From assembly GCA_003242085.1 (NCBI GenBank), contig QBML01000007.1:1-64000 (forward strand): 64,000 bases of DNA, written 5' to 3'. Both the position numbers and the translations under genes were made by a program. The notes beneath the pieces are model-generated. The model was not told the origin of the DNA. It made no database searches and worked only from the letters and a program-made list of their open reading frames with translations. How positions within the stretch are numbered: position 1 is the stretch's first letter; each line of letters begins with the position of its first letter. This DNA is from Pseudanabaena frigida. Its GTDB lineage: Bacteria > Cyanobacteriota > Cyanobacteriia > Pseudanabaenales > Pseudanabaenaceae. Below are positions 8,968-17,185 of this stretch, piece by piece.

Positions 8968-10485
8968 ATGCTTAGTACATTAGTTTGGGCACCGATCGCT
9001 GGGGCACTTTTAGTGGTTTTATTGGGAGGAATATTCGACTCCCAACAGTTACGCCGAATATCTTTAGCGATCGCGATCGCTACCTTTGGTTGGTCATTAT
9101 TTTTACTAACTAAATTTGATGTTAGCTTGGCATCAATGCAGATGCAAGAATCCATAGCTTGGTTAGATCAGATTGGACTCAGCTATCGGTTAGGGATAGA
9201 TGGATTAGCATTCCCGTTAGTTCTGCTCAATGGCTTACTCTTAAGCATTGCCATTTATATCAGCAACGATATCAAACGACCAAGACTCTATTTCCCTCTG
9301 TTATTACTGATTGGCGGCGGTGTCAATGGTGCTTTTCTTGCCGAAAATTTACTACTGTTTTTCCTATTTTTTGAGATAGAACTCATTCCACTCTATCTAC
9401 TAATCGCGATCTGGGGCGGTGAAAGACGTGGCTATGCAGCGACCAAATTTTTGATTTATACCGCCATATCGGGAGTGCTAATTTTAGCCGCTTTCTTTGG
9501 AATGGCGGCTTTTGGTAGTGATGCTCTGACTGGCTTCACCTTTAACTATCAAGACTTAAATCTCGAAAGCGTAGCAAAATCCACTAAAGGAATTTTGCTG
9601 CTTCTCCTCTTACTGGGCTTCGGCATCAAAATTCCGATTGTGCCATTGCATACGTGGTTACCTGATGCTCACGTTGAAGCCTCGACCCCAGTTTCCACAT
9701 TACTCGCGGGAGTTCTTCTCAAACTCGGAACCTATGGATTACTTCGTTTCGGTTTAGGGTTACTACCCGACGCATGGCAAGCGATCGCTCCTTTTCTAGC
9801 TACTTGGGCTGTGGTCAGCGTCATTTATGGATGCCTAACTGCGATTACCCAAACCGATATGAAAAAGATGGTTGCCTACAGTTCCGTTGGTCACATGGGT
9901 TATATTTTGCTGGCTTTAGCAACGGCTACTCCGCTGTCTCTATTAGGCGCAACCTTTCAAATGGTCAGTCACGGATTAATTTCAGCGCTATTGTTTATTC
10001 TGGTGGGTATCGTTTATAAGAAGACTGGAACTCGCAATCTCAATTCGCTCAATGGCTTATTCAATCCTGAACGCGGCTTACCGATTACTGGTTCGCTGAT
10101 GATTTTGGCAGCAATGGCAAGCGCTGGTACACCAGGAATGGTGGGATTTATTGCTGAGTTTGTAATCTTCCGTAGTGGATTTGCTGTTTTCCCAGTACAA
10201 ACTCTGCTCTGTATGATCGGTACTGGTTTAACGGCAGTATATTTCTTGATCATGATCGATCGCGTATTTTTTGGTCGTCTTTCAGTTCGCAAAGATGGTA
10301 GTGAGAAATCCCTTGATTCGATTCCATTCGCTCAATGGCACGAAAAATTACCAGCGATCGCACTTTCGCTAATTATTGTTTTCTTGGGACTAATTCCTAA
10401 CTTTGCGACCAAAATAATCGAGAGTTCTGCTACGGCGATCGCCCCAAACCCAACTCAATCTCATCAAATTGCTTTGTTACAATAG
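8968..10485 (+). CDS. ndhD: NAD(P)H-quinone oxidoreductase subunit 4, CO2-uptake type (NdhD3/NdhD4)
   Basis: This 505-residue membrane subunit partners the preceding NdhF in an NDH-1 CO2-uptake complex. About 14 hydrophobic segments are visible. Diagnostic blocks are GIDGLAFPLVLLNGLL near residue 78, FFLFFEIELIPLYLLIAIWGG with the conserved membrane glutamate, PLHTWLPDAHVEASTPVS, and KKMVAYSSVGHMGYILL with the conserved lysines. Length fits the family. A strong hairpin repeat follows 25 bases after the stop and probably ends the ndhF-ndhD transcript. Confidence 0.9.
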   Translation: MLSTLVWAPIAGALLVVLLGGIFDSQQLRRISLAIAIATFGWSLFLLTKFDVSLASMQMQESIAWLDQIGLSYRLGIDGLAFPLVLLNGLLLSIAIYISNDIKRPRLYFPLLLLIGGGVNGAFLAENLLLFFLFFEIELIPLYLLIAIWGGERRGYAATKFLIYTAISGVLILAAFFGMAAFGSDALTGFTFNYQDLNLESVAKSTKGILLLLLLLGFGIKIPIVPLHTWLPDAHVEASTPVSTLLAGVLLKLGTYGLLRFGLGLLPDAWQAIAPFLATWAVVSVIYGCLTAITQTDMKKMVAYSSVGHMGYILLALATATPLSLLGATFQMVSHGLISALLFILVGIVYKKTGTRNLNSLNGLFNPERGLPITGSLMILAAMASAGTPGMVGFIAEFVIFRSGFAVFPVQTLLCMIGTGLTAVYFLIMIDRVFFGRLSVRKDGSEKSLDSIPFAQWHEKLPAIALSLIIVFLGLIPNFATKIIESSATAIAPNPTQSHQIALLQ

Positions 10486-10493
10486 CCAAATGA

Positions 10494-10567
10494 GTTAAGA
10501 CATAAAACAAAAAAGAGAGTTGCGGCGCAAAGCGCCGCAACTCTCTTTTTGATTTTGATTTGTCATA
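10494..10567. repeat. Hairpin repeat copy A (terminator-like), after ndhD
   Basis: A perfect 19-bp stem (10510-10528 with 10532-10550) closes on an AAA loop and is flanked by GTTAAGACATAAAAC and GATTTTGATTTGTCATAC. The apex is GCGGCGC-AAA-GCGCCGC. The right arm ends in TTTTT, so it can serve as an intrinsic terminator for ndhD. It belongs to the dispersed family with copies near 33395, 39903 and 48379. Confidence 0.75.
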
Positions 10568-10736
10568 CTACCTTACCCTCTAACCCAAATTCTCGATCCA
10601 CAGTTTCCTGAAGGTTTAGATTTATAGAATTAAAGCGCTTTCTTGTGGATACTATAAAATAAGAATAGAGGCGGATTAGTTGGAATCGCAATGCAACTAT
10701 CGATCAGGCGATCGCTTTAATCTTGGATGAGGCAAC

Positions 10737-13559
10737 ATGACAGCAGATCCGCAGAACGAGCAAACGGCTTTGGAAAATGTCACGGCTGGCGGTGATATCA
10801 ATGCGAATATCACGCAAGAGATTCATCATCAGCCGAATAAACTTGCGGAGAAAATTGGGATTACGGTATCTGGTGGTGTTGTAAATGTCGAAAATTTGAT
10901 TATTGCCGATCGCCCAAATGCTCCTCAATCAGAAAGGTTCAGCCATGACCAAGGCTTTTATAACAATCTTGGCGATCGCGAGTTTTATGGTGAGAGCATT
11001 TTTGTTGGGCGTGAGGCTGACTTAGATAAGTTGCATGAGTTGTTGCAAGCGCAATCTCAGCAAGTGAAAGATTTGCCGATGGTGTTAATTGCTGGCATGG
11101 CGGGGATGGGTAAAAGCGAACTGGCGTGGCAGTATGCCAAATTACATCTCAATGATTTTACTGGCGGGGTGGGCATTGTTGAGGCGGCGCAGTTTGGAGA
11201 AGAGATCAGGGACTTTATGCAGCCGAGGTTTTGTGAGGATCGGGATTTGCGGTATGAGCGAACTTTAAAGGCGCAAGTGGCGGAAGGTTGGCAAGCATGG
11301 CAAAAAATTTGTGGTGCAGAGCGATTCGCGCTGATCGTTATTGATGATGTGACGGATTATCAGACTCAGGTTGCGCCCTATTTGCCAAAGATTTCGGGCG
11401 ATCGCTGTCCGTTTCGGTTTGTGCTGACTTCAAGATCGCAGTTGCGCGGTACTTTGGCTGTGCATGAAATTAAGGAACTGACGACTGAGGCGGCTGTGCA
11501 GGTGTTGAGACAATGGGTAGCCCCAGATGAAGATGACGATGAAGACTTGCAACCAGTGATTGACGATCCTGTGCTTGCGGCAACTCTGTGCGATCGCTTG
11601 GGATGTTTGCCATTGGCACTGACTTTGGTGGGGAGTTGGTTGAGTATGCCCGATCGCAATTTACCGATGGCGATCGCGGCTTTGGAAAAGCATGGGTTAG
11701 CCAGTGATGCCCTGAAACCAGATCGCCTTGATACTCGACAGAAGGCAAAACAGGGTGTGCAGGCTGCCCTGTCGATGAGTTGGCAACTTTTGTCTCCCGA
11801 CGCACAGCAGCTTGGGCGAATTTTGAGTTTGTTTGAGCCGATAAATTTGCCTTGGGATTTGGTGGAGTCGGTAGTGGAAGCCTATCTGCAATGGTCAGCA
11901 ACGCCGCCTGTTCGCAAAAGTTGGTGGCAAAAGCCTGAGATCGCTTCGACCGTTGTCTTTGCTCCAATTCGTAATCTAGGAGATGGGAGGATTGCGCTGC
12001 GAGTGGCAAGTTTATTGCACATTGTCGAACGCGGGAGGGTCTATCGCTTGCATCGTTTGGTGCATGAGTTTTTGAGTGAGCAATGGCAGGATGGAGATCG
12101 CGAAGGTTGGCAGGATGCATGGTTGCGAGGGCTGAGCGATCGCGCTAAAGAGATTCCTGCGTTTGCAGCATGGGATCTGGTGACAGCATGGCAACCCTTC
12201 CGCCCACATTTTGCATCGGCTCAAAAATTTGTCGAAGATCGGCTCAAATCCGCTACGAATCCTGCTTTAGTCAGTGCCGATAAACTGCAAAAAAATAATC
12301 TCATTGGCGGTAGTTTTCGGTTAAACCAAGCACCAATTTTTGAGGCAACCTATCGCCAAGCGAAAAGTACCCACGATCGCGCTAAGGCGGCTTTGGCTAA
12401 GGGAGAATCTGCTGCGGCTCAAAATTATTTTGGTGAGGCGATTAAGGGTTATCAGAGGGCGATCGAGCAAGCACGGGTTGCTTTGCCTGAAAACAGTATG
12501 ATTTTGGTGGGGTATCTTCATCAGATTGCTGTTTTATTCTATGAGTTAGGCAACTATAGCGCTGGTATTCCTCCCGCCGAAGAAGCTGTTAAAATTGCCG
12601 ACATTAAAGCAAGTCCTCTCACATTGGCATTGTATTTGTCTTATTTGGGGCTGCTTTACAATTTACAAGGAAAGTATAGCGAAGCAGAATTGCTCTTTTT
12701 GCGATCGCTCTCAATCTGTGAACGTCAACTAGGAGCAGACCATCCCCATGTCGCCGCCTGTCTCAACAATCTCGCAGGACTTTACAAATCGCAAGGAAAG
12801 TACAGCGAAGCCAAACCTCTCTATGTCAGATCGCTCTCGATCTGTGAACGCCAACTAGAAGCAGACCATCCCAATGTTGCCGCCAGTCTCAACAATCTCG
12901 CAGGACTTTACGAATTGCAAGGGAAGTACAGCGAAGCCGAACCTCTCTATCTGCGATCGCTCTCGATCTGTGAACGCCAACTAGGAGCAGACCATCCCGA
13001 TGTCGCAACCAGTCTCAACAATCTCGCATTACTTTACAAATTGCAAGGGAAGTACAGCGAAGCTGAACCTCTCTATCTGCGATCGCTCTCAATCAGGGAA
13101 CAGAAATTAGGAGTAGACCATCCCGATGTAGCCTTTAGTCTCAACAATCTCGCATTACTTTACCGAGTGCAAGGGAAGTACAGCGAAGCCGAACCTCTCT
13201 ATCTGCGATCGCTCTCGATCAGAGAACGTCAATTAGGATCAGACCATCCCGATGTCGCCACCTGTCTCAACAATCTCGCAGTACTTTACAAAGCGCAAGG
13301 GAAGTACTGCGAAGCCGAACCTCTCTTTGTGCGATCACTCGAAATCTGGGAACGAAAACTAGGAGCAGACCATCCCGATGTCGCATCCAGTCTACTCAAC
13401 TTAGCCACCTTCTATCATAATACCCAACGTCATCCCGAAGCACTGCAATCCATGCAACGCGCCATCCAAATTTACGAACAAAAACTTGGCACTGAGCATC
13501 CCGACACTCAAAATGCTCTCAGTTGGCTTCAGGAGATCAAGGAAAAAGGAAAAGGGTAA
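10737..13559 (+). CDS. STAND/NB-ARC-type NTPase with C-terminal TPR repeats
   Basis: This is a 940-residue signal-transducing ATPase. Residues 1-65 form an unrecognised N-terminal region with Gly-rich beta-like sequence (AGGDINANI, SGGVVNVENLI). The P-loop GMAGMGKS is at 120-127, Walker B is LIVIDDV near residue 200, and the GLPL-type motif is CLPLALTLVG near residue 290. A winged-helix region follows. The C-terminal third carries about seven 42-residue kinesin-light-chain TPRs with LNNLAxLY and GKYSEAEPLYLRSL. Such proteins oligomerise on ligand sensing, and many act in defence or cell death, but no effector domain is recognisable here. The coding end merges with a purine-rich tract shared with the region after the CHAT gene. 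Confidence 0.82.
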   Translation: MTADPQNEQTALENVTAGGDINANITQEIHHQPNKLAEKIGITVSGGVVNVENLIIADRPNAPQSERFSHDQGFYNNLGDREFYGESIFVGREADLDKLHELLQAQSQQVKDLPMVLIAGMAGMGKSELAWQYAKLHLNDFTGGVGIVEAAQFGEEIRDFMQPRFCEDRDLRYERTLKAQVAEGWQAWQKICGAERFALIVIDDVTDYQTQVAPYLPKISGDRCPFRFVLTSRSQLRGTLAVHEIKELTTEAAVQVLRQWVAPDEDDDEDLQPVIDDPVLAATLCDRLGCLPLALTLVGSWLSMPDRNLPMAIAALEKHGLASDALKPDRLDTRQKAKQGVQAALSMSWQLLSPDAQQLGRILSLFEPINLPWDLVESVVEAYLQWSATPPVRKSWWQKPEIASTVVFAPIRNLGDGRIALRVASLLHIVERGRVYRLHRLVHEFLSEQWQDGDREGWQDAWLRGLSDRAKEIPAFAAWDLVTAWQPFRPHFASAQKFVEDRLKSATNPALVSADKLQKNNLIGGSFRLNQAPIFEATYRQAKSTHDRAKAALAKGESAAAQNYFGEAIKGYQRAIEQARVALPENSMILVGYLHQIAVLFYELGNYSAGIPPAEEAVKIADIKASPLTLALYLSYLGLLYNLQGKYSEAELLFLRSLSICERQLGADHPHVAACLNNLAGLYKSQGKYSEAKPLYVRSLSICERQLEADHPNVAASLNNLAGLYELQGKYSEAEPLYLRSLSICERQLGADHPDVATSLNNLALLYKLQGKYSEAEPLYLRSLSIREQKLGVDHPDVAFSLNNLALLYRVQGKYSEAEPLYLRSLSIRERQLGSDHPDVATCLNNLAVLYKAQGKYCEAEPLFVRSLEIWERKLGADHPDVASSLLNLATFYHNTQRHPEALQSMQRAIQIYEQKLGTEHPDTQNALSWLQEIKEKGKG
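12640..13480 (+). repeat. Tandem 126-bp TPR-coding repeats
   Basis: Units of 126 bases recur in phase inside the STAND gene; for example CTCAACAATCTCGCA recurs every 126 bases from about 12762. Central units are nearly identical at DNA level, which indicates recent expansion or gene conversion. The last unit is divergent. Confidence 0.85.
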
Positions 13560-13632
13560 AAGGAAAAAATGTGGATTTTTTGAGTTTTGTTGGTTGATGT
13601 TATCTTAGGACATAGGATTAGGCTAAAAATAT

Positions 13633-13884
13633 ATGTATCAAGTCACACTAAATTACGCCAAGGCAAACCTTGATGAACTATGCGATCGGGCAGGTCAAGA
13701 ACCAGAAGGAGTAGCGATCGTTCGCGAAAATCGCAGTTATATTCTGATTACTCAAGAAGAATGGGAATCTCTAATTGAAACTGCGGAATTAATGCAAGTA
13801 CCAAACCTGCTCAACCAAGTTGCATCTGCTCGCCAAGAATATCAAGCAGGAGAAGCACTCTCTATGGAGCAAGTCTTTGGATGA
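13633..13884 (+). CDS. Phd/YefM-family antitoxin
   Basis: The 83-residue protein has the N-terminal DNA-binding fold of Phd/YefM antitoxins: YAKANLDELCDRAGQEP, then VAIVRENRSYILITQEEWESLIET. The C-terminal 25 residues would wrap the toxin. The stop overlaps the start of the next gene by ATGA, so translation is coupled. The expected role is to neutralise the downstream RelE-type toxin and autorepress the operon. Confidence 0.88.
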   Translation: MYQVTLNYAKANLDELCDRAGQEPEGVAIVRENRSYILITQEEWESLIETAELMQVPNLLNQVASARQEYQAGEALSMEQVFG

Positions 13885-14138
13885 AAATCTACAGAGTCCT
13901 CTTTTCTAAACAAGCACAAAAAGATATCAGCGAACTCACATCTAAACAAAAAGCGAAACTTCAAGAAATTTTGCTTAACATAATCGCCCCCAATCCTTAC
14001 CTCGGAAAAGCGCTAAAAGGTGACCTGAACGGTTTGCGTTCCTATCGTCTTAACCTCAAAGATCGCATTGTTTATGAGATTTATGAAGAAGACCAATCAA
14101 TATTGATCATTAGAGCAAAAACTCACTATGGAGAATAA
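13881..14138 (+). CDS. RelE/ParE-superfamily toxin (YoeB/Txe-like)
   Basis: An 85-residue RelE-fold toxin follows its antitoxin with a 4-base overlap. Visible features are the N-terminal helix FSKQAQKDISELTSKQKAKL, LKGDLNGLRSYRLNLKDRIVYEI, and the C-terminal IIRAKTHYGE with the His-Tyr end typical of YoeB-type ribosome-dependent mRNA interferases. Length is normal and the gene looks intact. Its 3' end lies antisense to a truncated ParE gene coming from the other side. Confidence 0.88.
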   Translation: MKIYRVLFSKQAQKDISELTSKQKAKLQEILLNIIAPNPYLGKALKGDLNGLRSYRLNLKDRIVYEIYEEDQSILIIRAKTHYGE

Positions 14139-14273
14139 GAACAGTAATAAAGCATACTCAGCAAATTCTAGAAATCTTTCAGCCACATCTCGATTTCCCA
14201 TCGCTAAAATATAATTTGCCTGTCGCCTGATATCTTGGGTAGCGCGATCGCGAACAATTATCTGAAAAGCCAT
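14097..14273 (-). pseudogene. Truncated ParE-type toxin
   Basis: From the ATG at 14273 a 58-codon frame begins MAFQIIVRDRATQDIRRQAN and continues through GNRDVAERFLEFAE, a good match to the N-terminal half of ParE toxins. After about residue 41 the frame runs into the antisense of the neighbouring RelE-type gene (ALLLFLFSIV) and stops at 14097. The catalytic beta-sheet half is missing. It starts 27 bases after the ParD stop, as in normal parDE order, so this is a decapitated parDE system. Confidence 0.7.
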
Positions 14274-14299
14274 AATTGCTAATGCTCAGTACCCAGTAC

Positions 14300-14521
14300 C
14301 TACAACCGAAGATCTTGCCAATAAGTTGAAGTTACCAGTTCAGCCTCTGAGTTTTCCCCTTCTTGTAACAAACTTACTAGTTTTACTTGAGCCTCCCTCC
14401 TCTGACGATCTTGATTCAGCAACGCCAGAAAATAATCCTCCACAGTATTATAAGTTCCCGAATGAATCTGTTCTTGAACATAGGACTCAAGTTCTTTTGG
14501 TATTGGAAAACTTACATTCAT
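14300..14521 (-). CDS. ParD-like antitoxin, partner truncated
   Basis: A 73-residue protein (start ATG at 14521; an in-frame TTG lies four codons upstream) with a ribbon-helix-helix start VSFPIPKELESYVQEQI, followed by SGTYNTVEDYFLALL. This is characteristic of ParD/CopG-type antitoxins. The C-terminal part is polar and would bind the toxin. The ParE partner directly downstream is truncated, so the gene now behaves as an orphan antitoxin and repressor. Confidence 0.8.
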   Translation of the reverse strand: MNVSFPIPKELESYVQEQIHSGTYNTVEDYFLALLNQDRQRREAQVKLVSLLQEGENSEAELVTSTYWQDLRL

Positions 14522-14570
14522 AAGCTTTTTCAAGATGAATAAAGTACTTACGGTAATTTTAGCATTATTC

Positions 14571-14627
14571 GCGAACTAGGAGTAGACCATTCCGAAACCC
14601 TGCAATCCATCCAACGCATCATCTAAA
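14571..14627 (+). pseudogene. Stray fragment of the TPR gene
   Basis: About 57 bases closely match the end of the STAND gene. The first part copies the GAACTAGGAGTAGACCAT region near 13352-13380 and the second copies CTGCAATCCATGCAACGC near 13443-13460. The two are joined at a shared CATCCCGA-like word, so about 60 bases between are deleted. In the same frame it reads DHSETLQSIQRII and stops. Confidence 0.65.
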
Positions 14628-14630
14628 TTA

Positions 14631-14762
14631 TTGTTGCTTAAATCTCGCTATGCAGAAGAGGAAATTACCCCAGAAGAAAAAGAAAATATTCTCTATTCCC
14701 AAACAGCCTATCTCTCAGGTGATTACCTAATCCTCGACCAGTACGAGGCAACCCAAGCATGA
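14631..14762 (+). CDS. Very small hypothetical frame, possibly a gene remnant
   Basis: A 43-codon frame reads LKSRYAEEEITPEEKENIL and YLSGDYLILDQYEATQA, starting at one of two adjacent TTG codons. The composition is acidic and protein-like, but no ATG start or ribosome-binding site is clear. Its TGA overlaps the ATG of the next small frame (ATGA), which hints at a former or current coupled pair. I do not recognise it. Confidence 0.3.
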   Translation: MLLKSRYAEEEITPEEKENILYSQTAYLSGDYLILDQYEATQA

Positions 14763-14938
14763 GCGATCGCATCATTATCCCTAAACCAGCCCAAAAGCAG
14801 CTAGATAACATCACAAAAATTGTCATCCGTCCCATATTCTTTTGGTATATTTTTTGGGTGTTTATTCTTTCAATACTTATCCAATCAGATATTCAAAAAG
14901 CATTTAGTTATACTCTCCAGGAATATCAGTTTTTCTAA
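14759..14938 (+). CDS. Small hypothetical protein with one membrane segment
   Basis: A 59-residue frame begins MSDRIIIPKPAQKQLDNITK and contains a hydrophobic stretch at about residues 24-42 rich in Phe, Trp and Ile. Its start overlaps the stop of the preceding frame by ATGA. It ends inside the 3' end of the convergent Nif11-like gene. It could be a single-pass membrane peptide. No family is recognised. Confidence 0.4.
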   Translation: MSDRIIIPKPAQKQLDNITKIVIRPIFFWYIFWVFILSILIQSDIQKAFSYTLQEYQFF

Positions 14939-15119
14939 CAGTAATCCTGCCAACTTTCTTACCTGACATTCTCAATAATTCGTCACCTGAAAATTCAAAA
15001 CCAAGCTTTAGTGCGATTCGCGCAACATCATCTGCGGTTGATGCTGCGAGTACCTCTTTTTTAAGTTCAGGTTCAGACTGCATTTTCTTTAAAAATGCTT
15101 CGATTTGCTCAAAATCCAT
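14904..15119 (-). CDS. Nif11-like leader-peptide protein, no maturation genes nearby
   Basis: A 71-residue protein begins MDFEQIEAFLKKMQSEPELK and continues VLAASTADDVARIALKLGFEFSGDELL, matching the Nif11/N11P domain found in nitrogen-fixation loci and as leader of some RiPP precursors. The C-terminal 22 residues are basic and lack Cys and a Gly-Gly processing site, so a lanthipeptide-type core is not evident. No modification or export genes are close. A 16-bp inverted repeat lies just upstream of the start. Confidence 0.75.
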   Translation of the reverse strand: MDFEQIEAFLKKMQSEPELKKEVLAASTADDVARIALKLGFEFSGDELLRMSGKKVGRITVRKTDIPGEYN

Positions 15120-15468
15120 ATTTATAATTCCTATTCTCGCTAGCTGCTAGTCTTAAAGAAAAACAGCAGTATACTTTAAGACTAGCAGCACAAGGGTATC
15201 AAGATTTGGGGGAAAGATGATTATCGCAACGCACTGCTCTTCATTCAGAATAGGGATAGCCACAGGATACGTATAAAAACCAGCAAGATTTCGATGGTTG
15301 GACTGCCGCTACAGCTATGTCCATAAACGTTAAGAGGCAAGAGATAATTTACTCAAGATACCAACTTTTGACTTTACGCCGTCTGGGCGAAGCCGAGATT
15401 ACAGAAGTGTCGAAGCCTCTCTCATCTCATTTAGGCTTGCTATGTGCGATCGCCAAGACAGAAAATTA
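15120..15468. other. Intergenic region, 349 bases
   Basis: No gene was found on either strand. It contains the 16-bp inverted repeat at 15143-15189 near the Nif11-like gene start. The right half, downstream of the FHA-reductase stop, shows nothing else I can name. Confidence 0.55.
15143..15189. promoter_or_regulatory. 16-bp perfect inverted repeat before the Nif11-like gene
   Basis: GCTGCTAGTCTTAAAG (15143-15158) and its exact reverse complement (15174-15189) flank a 15-base loop, 24 bases upstream of the start at 15119. It could be a leader hairpin or operator of the Nif11-like gene. Confidence 0.45.
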
Positions 15469-17157
15469 TTAAACCTCGATCGCCACTTTACCTCTAGGAA
15501 AAGCGACGCAACAGAGGATATAACCCGCAGCTACTTCCGAAGGTTCGAGGGCTTCTTCATCGTAGCCTTCCATTTTCACCTCACCCTCTAGCTTTACCTT
15601 CTTGCAACTACCACAACTACCGACACGGCAACTATTGCGAATTTTGACACCTGCTTGCTCAGCGATTTCTAAAATCGACTCTTCACCATCACAGGGAATT
15701 TCTTTACCTGATTTGGTAAATACTACTGTGGCAGCAGTGGCTTTACTTACTTTAGGCGTATTTGGCGATCGGCTAGCAACGGGCATAGATTCTTGAGGTA
15801 ATTGTAATTTACCAAGCCATGCCTTGATGCCAAAAGCGGGAGATGGCGCACTTGCCAAAGGTTCATCTTTAGCTGGTTTTGACGATTTCTTCGCCCCGCC
15901 AAAGCTCTCCTCATGATATTGCTGCATCGGAAAGCCGATTCCTTCTAACAGAGATTTAGTACTTTGCATAAAGCTTTCAGGACCACAAACAAATACCATG
16001 CGATCGCGCCAATCAGGAGCAATCATTTCTAACATTGCTGGTGTCAGTCTGCCACGTATGCCCATCCATGATTGTTGAGGTGTAGGGCGAGTAACCGTTA
16101 CCGCTAGATGAAACTTTGGCGATCGCGCTGCCATCATTTCTAATTCTTGGCGATAGATGATATCTTCTGGGCTTTTTGCACAGTGAAAAAATACTACATC
16201 ACAGTCTGAGTGCGTGTCGTAAATCCAGCGTGACATCGACATCATCGGCGTAATGCCACTCCCAGCCGAGAGAAACAATAGCTTTTGCGAAGGATACTCA
16301 AAACAAGAGAACTTACCGAAGGCTCCACTTGCTTGAATCTGACTCCCCACTTTGAGATGGTCATGCAGCCAATTAGAAACCAAACCCGCAGGAATACTCG
16401 GATCTTCAGGATTGCTAGAAGGAACGCGCTTAACGGTAATTTCAAGGGAATGGGGACGAGAAGGAGAAGATGAAATAGAATAGGAACGCAATACCTCTGC
16501 ACCATTAATATCTAATTCTAGAGTTAAGAACTGCCCTGCTTTGTAAGTAAATAAATTAGGTGGATTGGTAACAAAGCAAAAGGTTTTGACATCGGCAGTT
16601 TCTTCAATGATTTTGATACAGTTCAAGGCGAGATTTCCCTTTGTCCAGCGTTCGATTTGTTTGGGATCGAGACAGGCAAGGGGCATGTATTGACTGGGAT
16701 CTGCTGCTCGATCTTTAGCAACCTCTGCGGGGCGATCGCTTGATGATTTCTCTGCGCTAGCTGAGCTAATTGGATGGATAAGTGATGGCTCAGTCGGATC
16801 TTCTTCATCTTCTGAAGATTTTCCCGACGAAGAAAGATGTGAAATATCTTCGATTAGAACCGCAAAATCACCTAGTTGAATAATATCCGCTGCTGATAGT
16901 TGAACTACATGTAATGGTTCAAGCTGGATGTCGTTAACTAGCGAACCATTGGTACTATCTAAGTCAATAAAGTGATATTGATTGGCTTCAAAAGAAATCT
17001 TGCCATGCTCTCGACTGACAGTAGAGCTATCGAGTAGAACATCGCAGTGCGGTGCTCGACCAATCAGAAAATCTTTCTTGGGGCTAGTTTCAGTTGACAG
17101 ACAAACAGATTCTAGTTCTTTGGGAATTTGCGTATTAAAAATTCTAAGCTTTAGCAT
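15469..17157 (-). CDS. FHA domain / flavin-NAD(P)H reductase / [2Fe-2S] ferredoxin fusion
   Basis: A 562-residue three-module protein. The FHA phosphothreonine-binding domain spans about 25-105 (LIGRAPHCDV, TVSREHGKI, DSTNGS). A charged linker spans 106-165. A ferredoxin-reductase module at about 170-415 has RSYS (224-227, FAD), SAGSGITPM (297-305, NAD(P)H) and CGP (391-393). The C-terminal plant-type [2Fe-2S] domain at about 475-562 has Cys510, Cys515, Cys518 and Cys549/550. The reductase-ferredoxin order resembles Hcr/Vanillate-reductase types; the N-terminal FHA suggests Ser/Thr-kinase-dependent docking. It lies 28 bases after the membrane Fe-S gene, an operon. The electron acceptor is unknown; the membrane partner is an inference. 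Confidence 0.88.
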   Translation of the reverse strand: MLKLRIFNTQIPKELESVCLSTETSPKKDFLIGRAPHCDVLLDSSTVSREHGKISFEANQYHFIDLDSTNGSLVNDIQLEPLHVVQLSAADIIQLGDFAVLIEDISHLSSSGKSSEDEEDPTEPSLIHPISSASAEKSSSDRPAEVAKDRAADPSQYMPLACLDPKQIERWTKGNLALNCIKIIEETADVKTFCFVTNPPNLFTYKAGQFLTLELDINGAEVLRSYSISSSPSRPHSLEITVKRVPSSNPEDPSIPAGLVSNWLHDHLKVGSQIQASGAFGKFSCFEYPSQKLLFLSAGSGITPMMSMSRWIYDTHSDCDVVFFHCAKSPEDIIYRQELEMMAARSPKFHLAVTVTRPTPQQSWMGIRGRLTPAMLEMIAPDWRDRMVFVCGPESFMQSTKSLLEGIGFPMQQYHEESFGGAKKSSKPAKDEPLASAPSPAFGIKAWLGKLQLPQESMPVASRSPNTPKVSKATAATVVFTKSGKEIPCDGEESILEIAEQAGVKIRNSCRVGSCGSCKKVKLEGEVKMEGYDEEALEPSEVAAGYILCCVAFPRGKVAIEV

Positions 17158-17185
17158 GAAGATTCCTTAAACAATAAAATAAGCG

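Noticed and set aside
11378-12224. Long open frames antisense to the STAND gene
   Set aside because: Their translations are low-complexity shadows of the coding strand with no starts or family features; the STAND frame has full domain support.
15360-15420. GGCGAAGCC/TCGAAGCC words as part of the composite repeat family
   Set aside because: The similarity is limited to short words and no stem of useful length forms.
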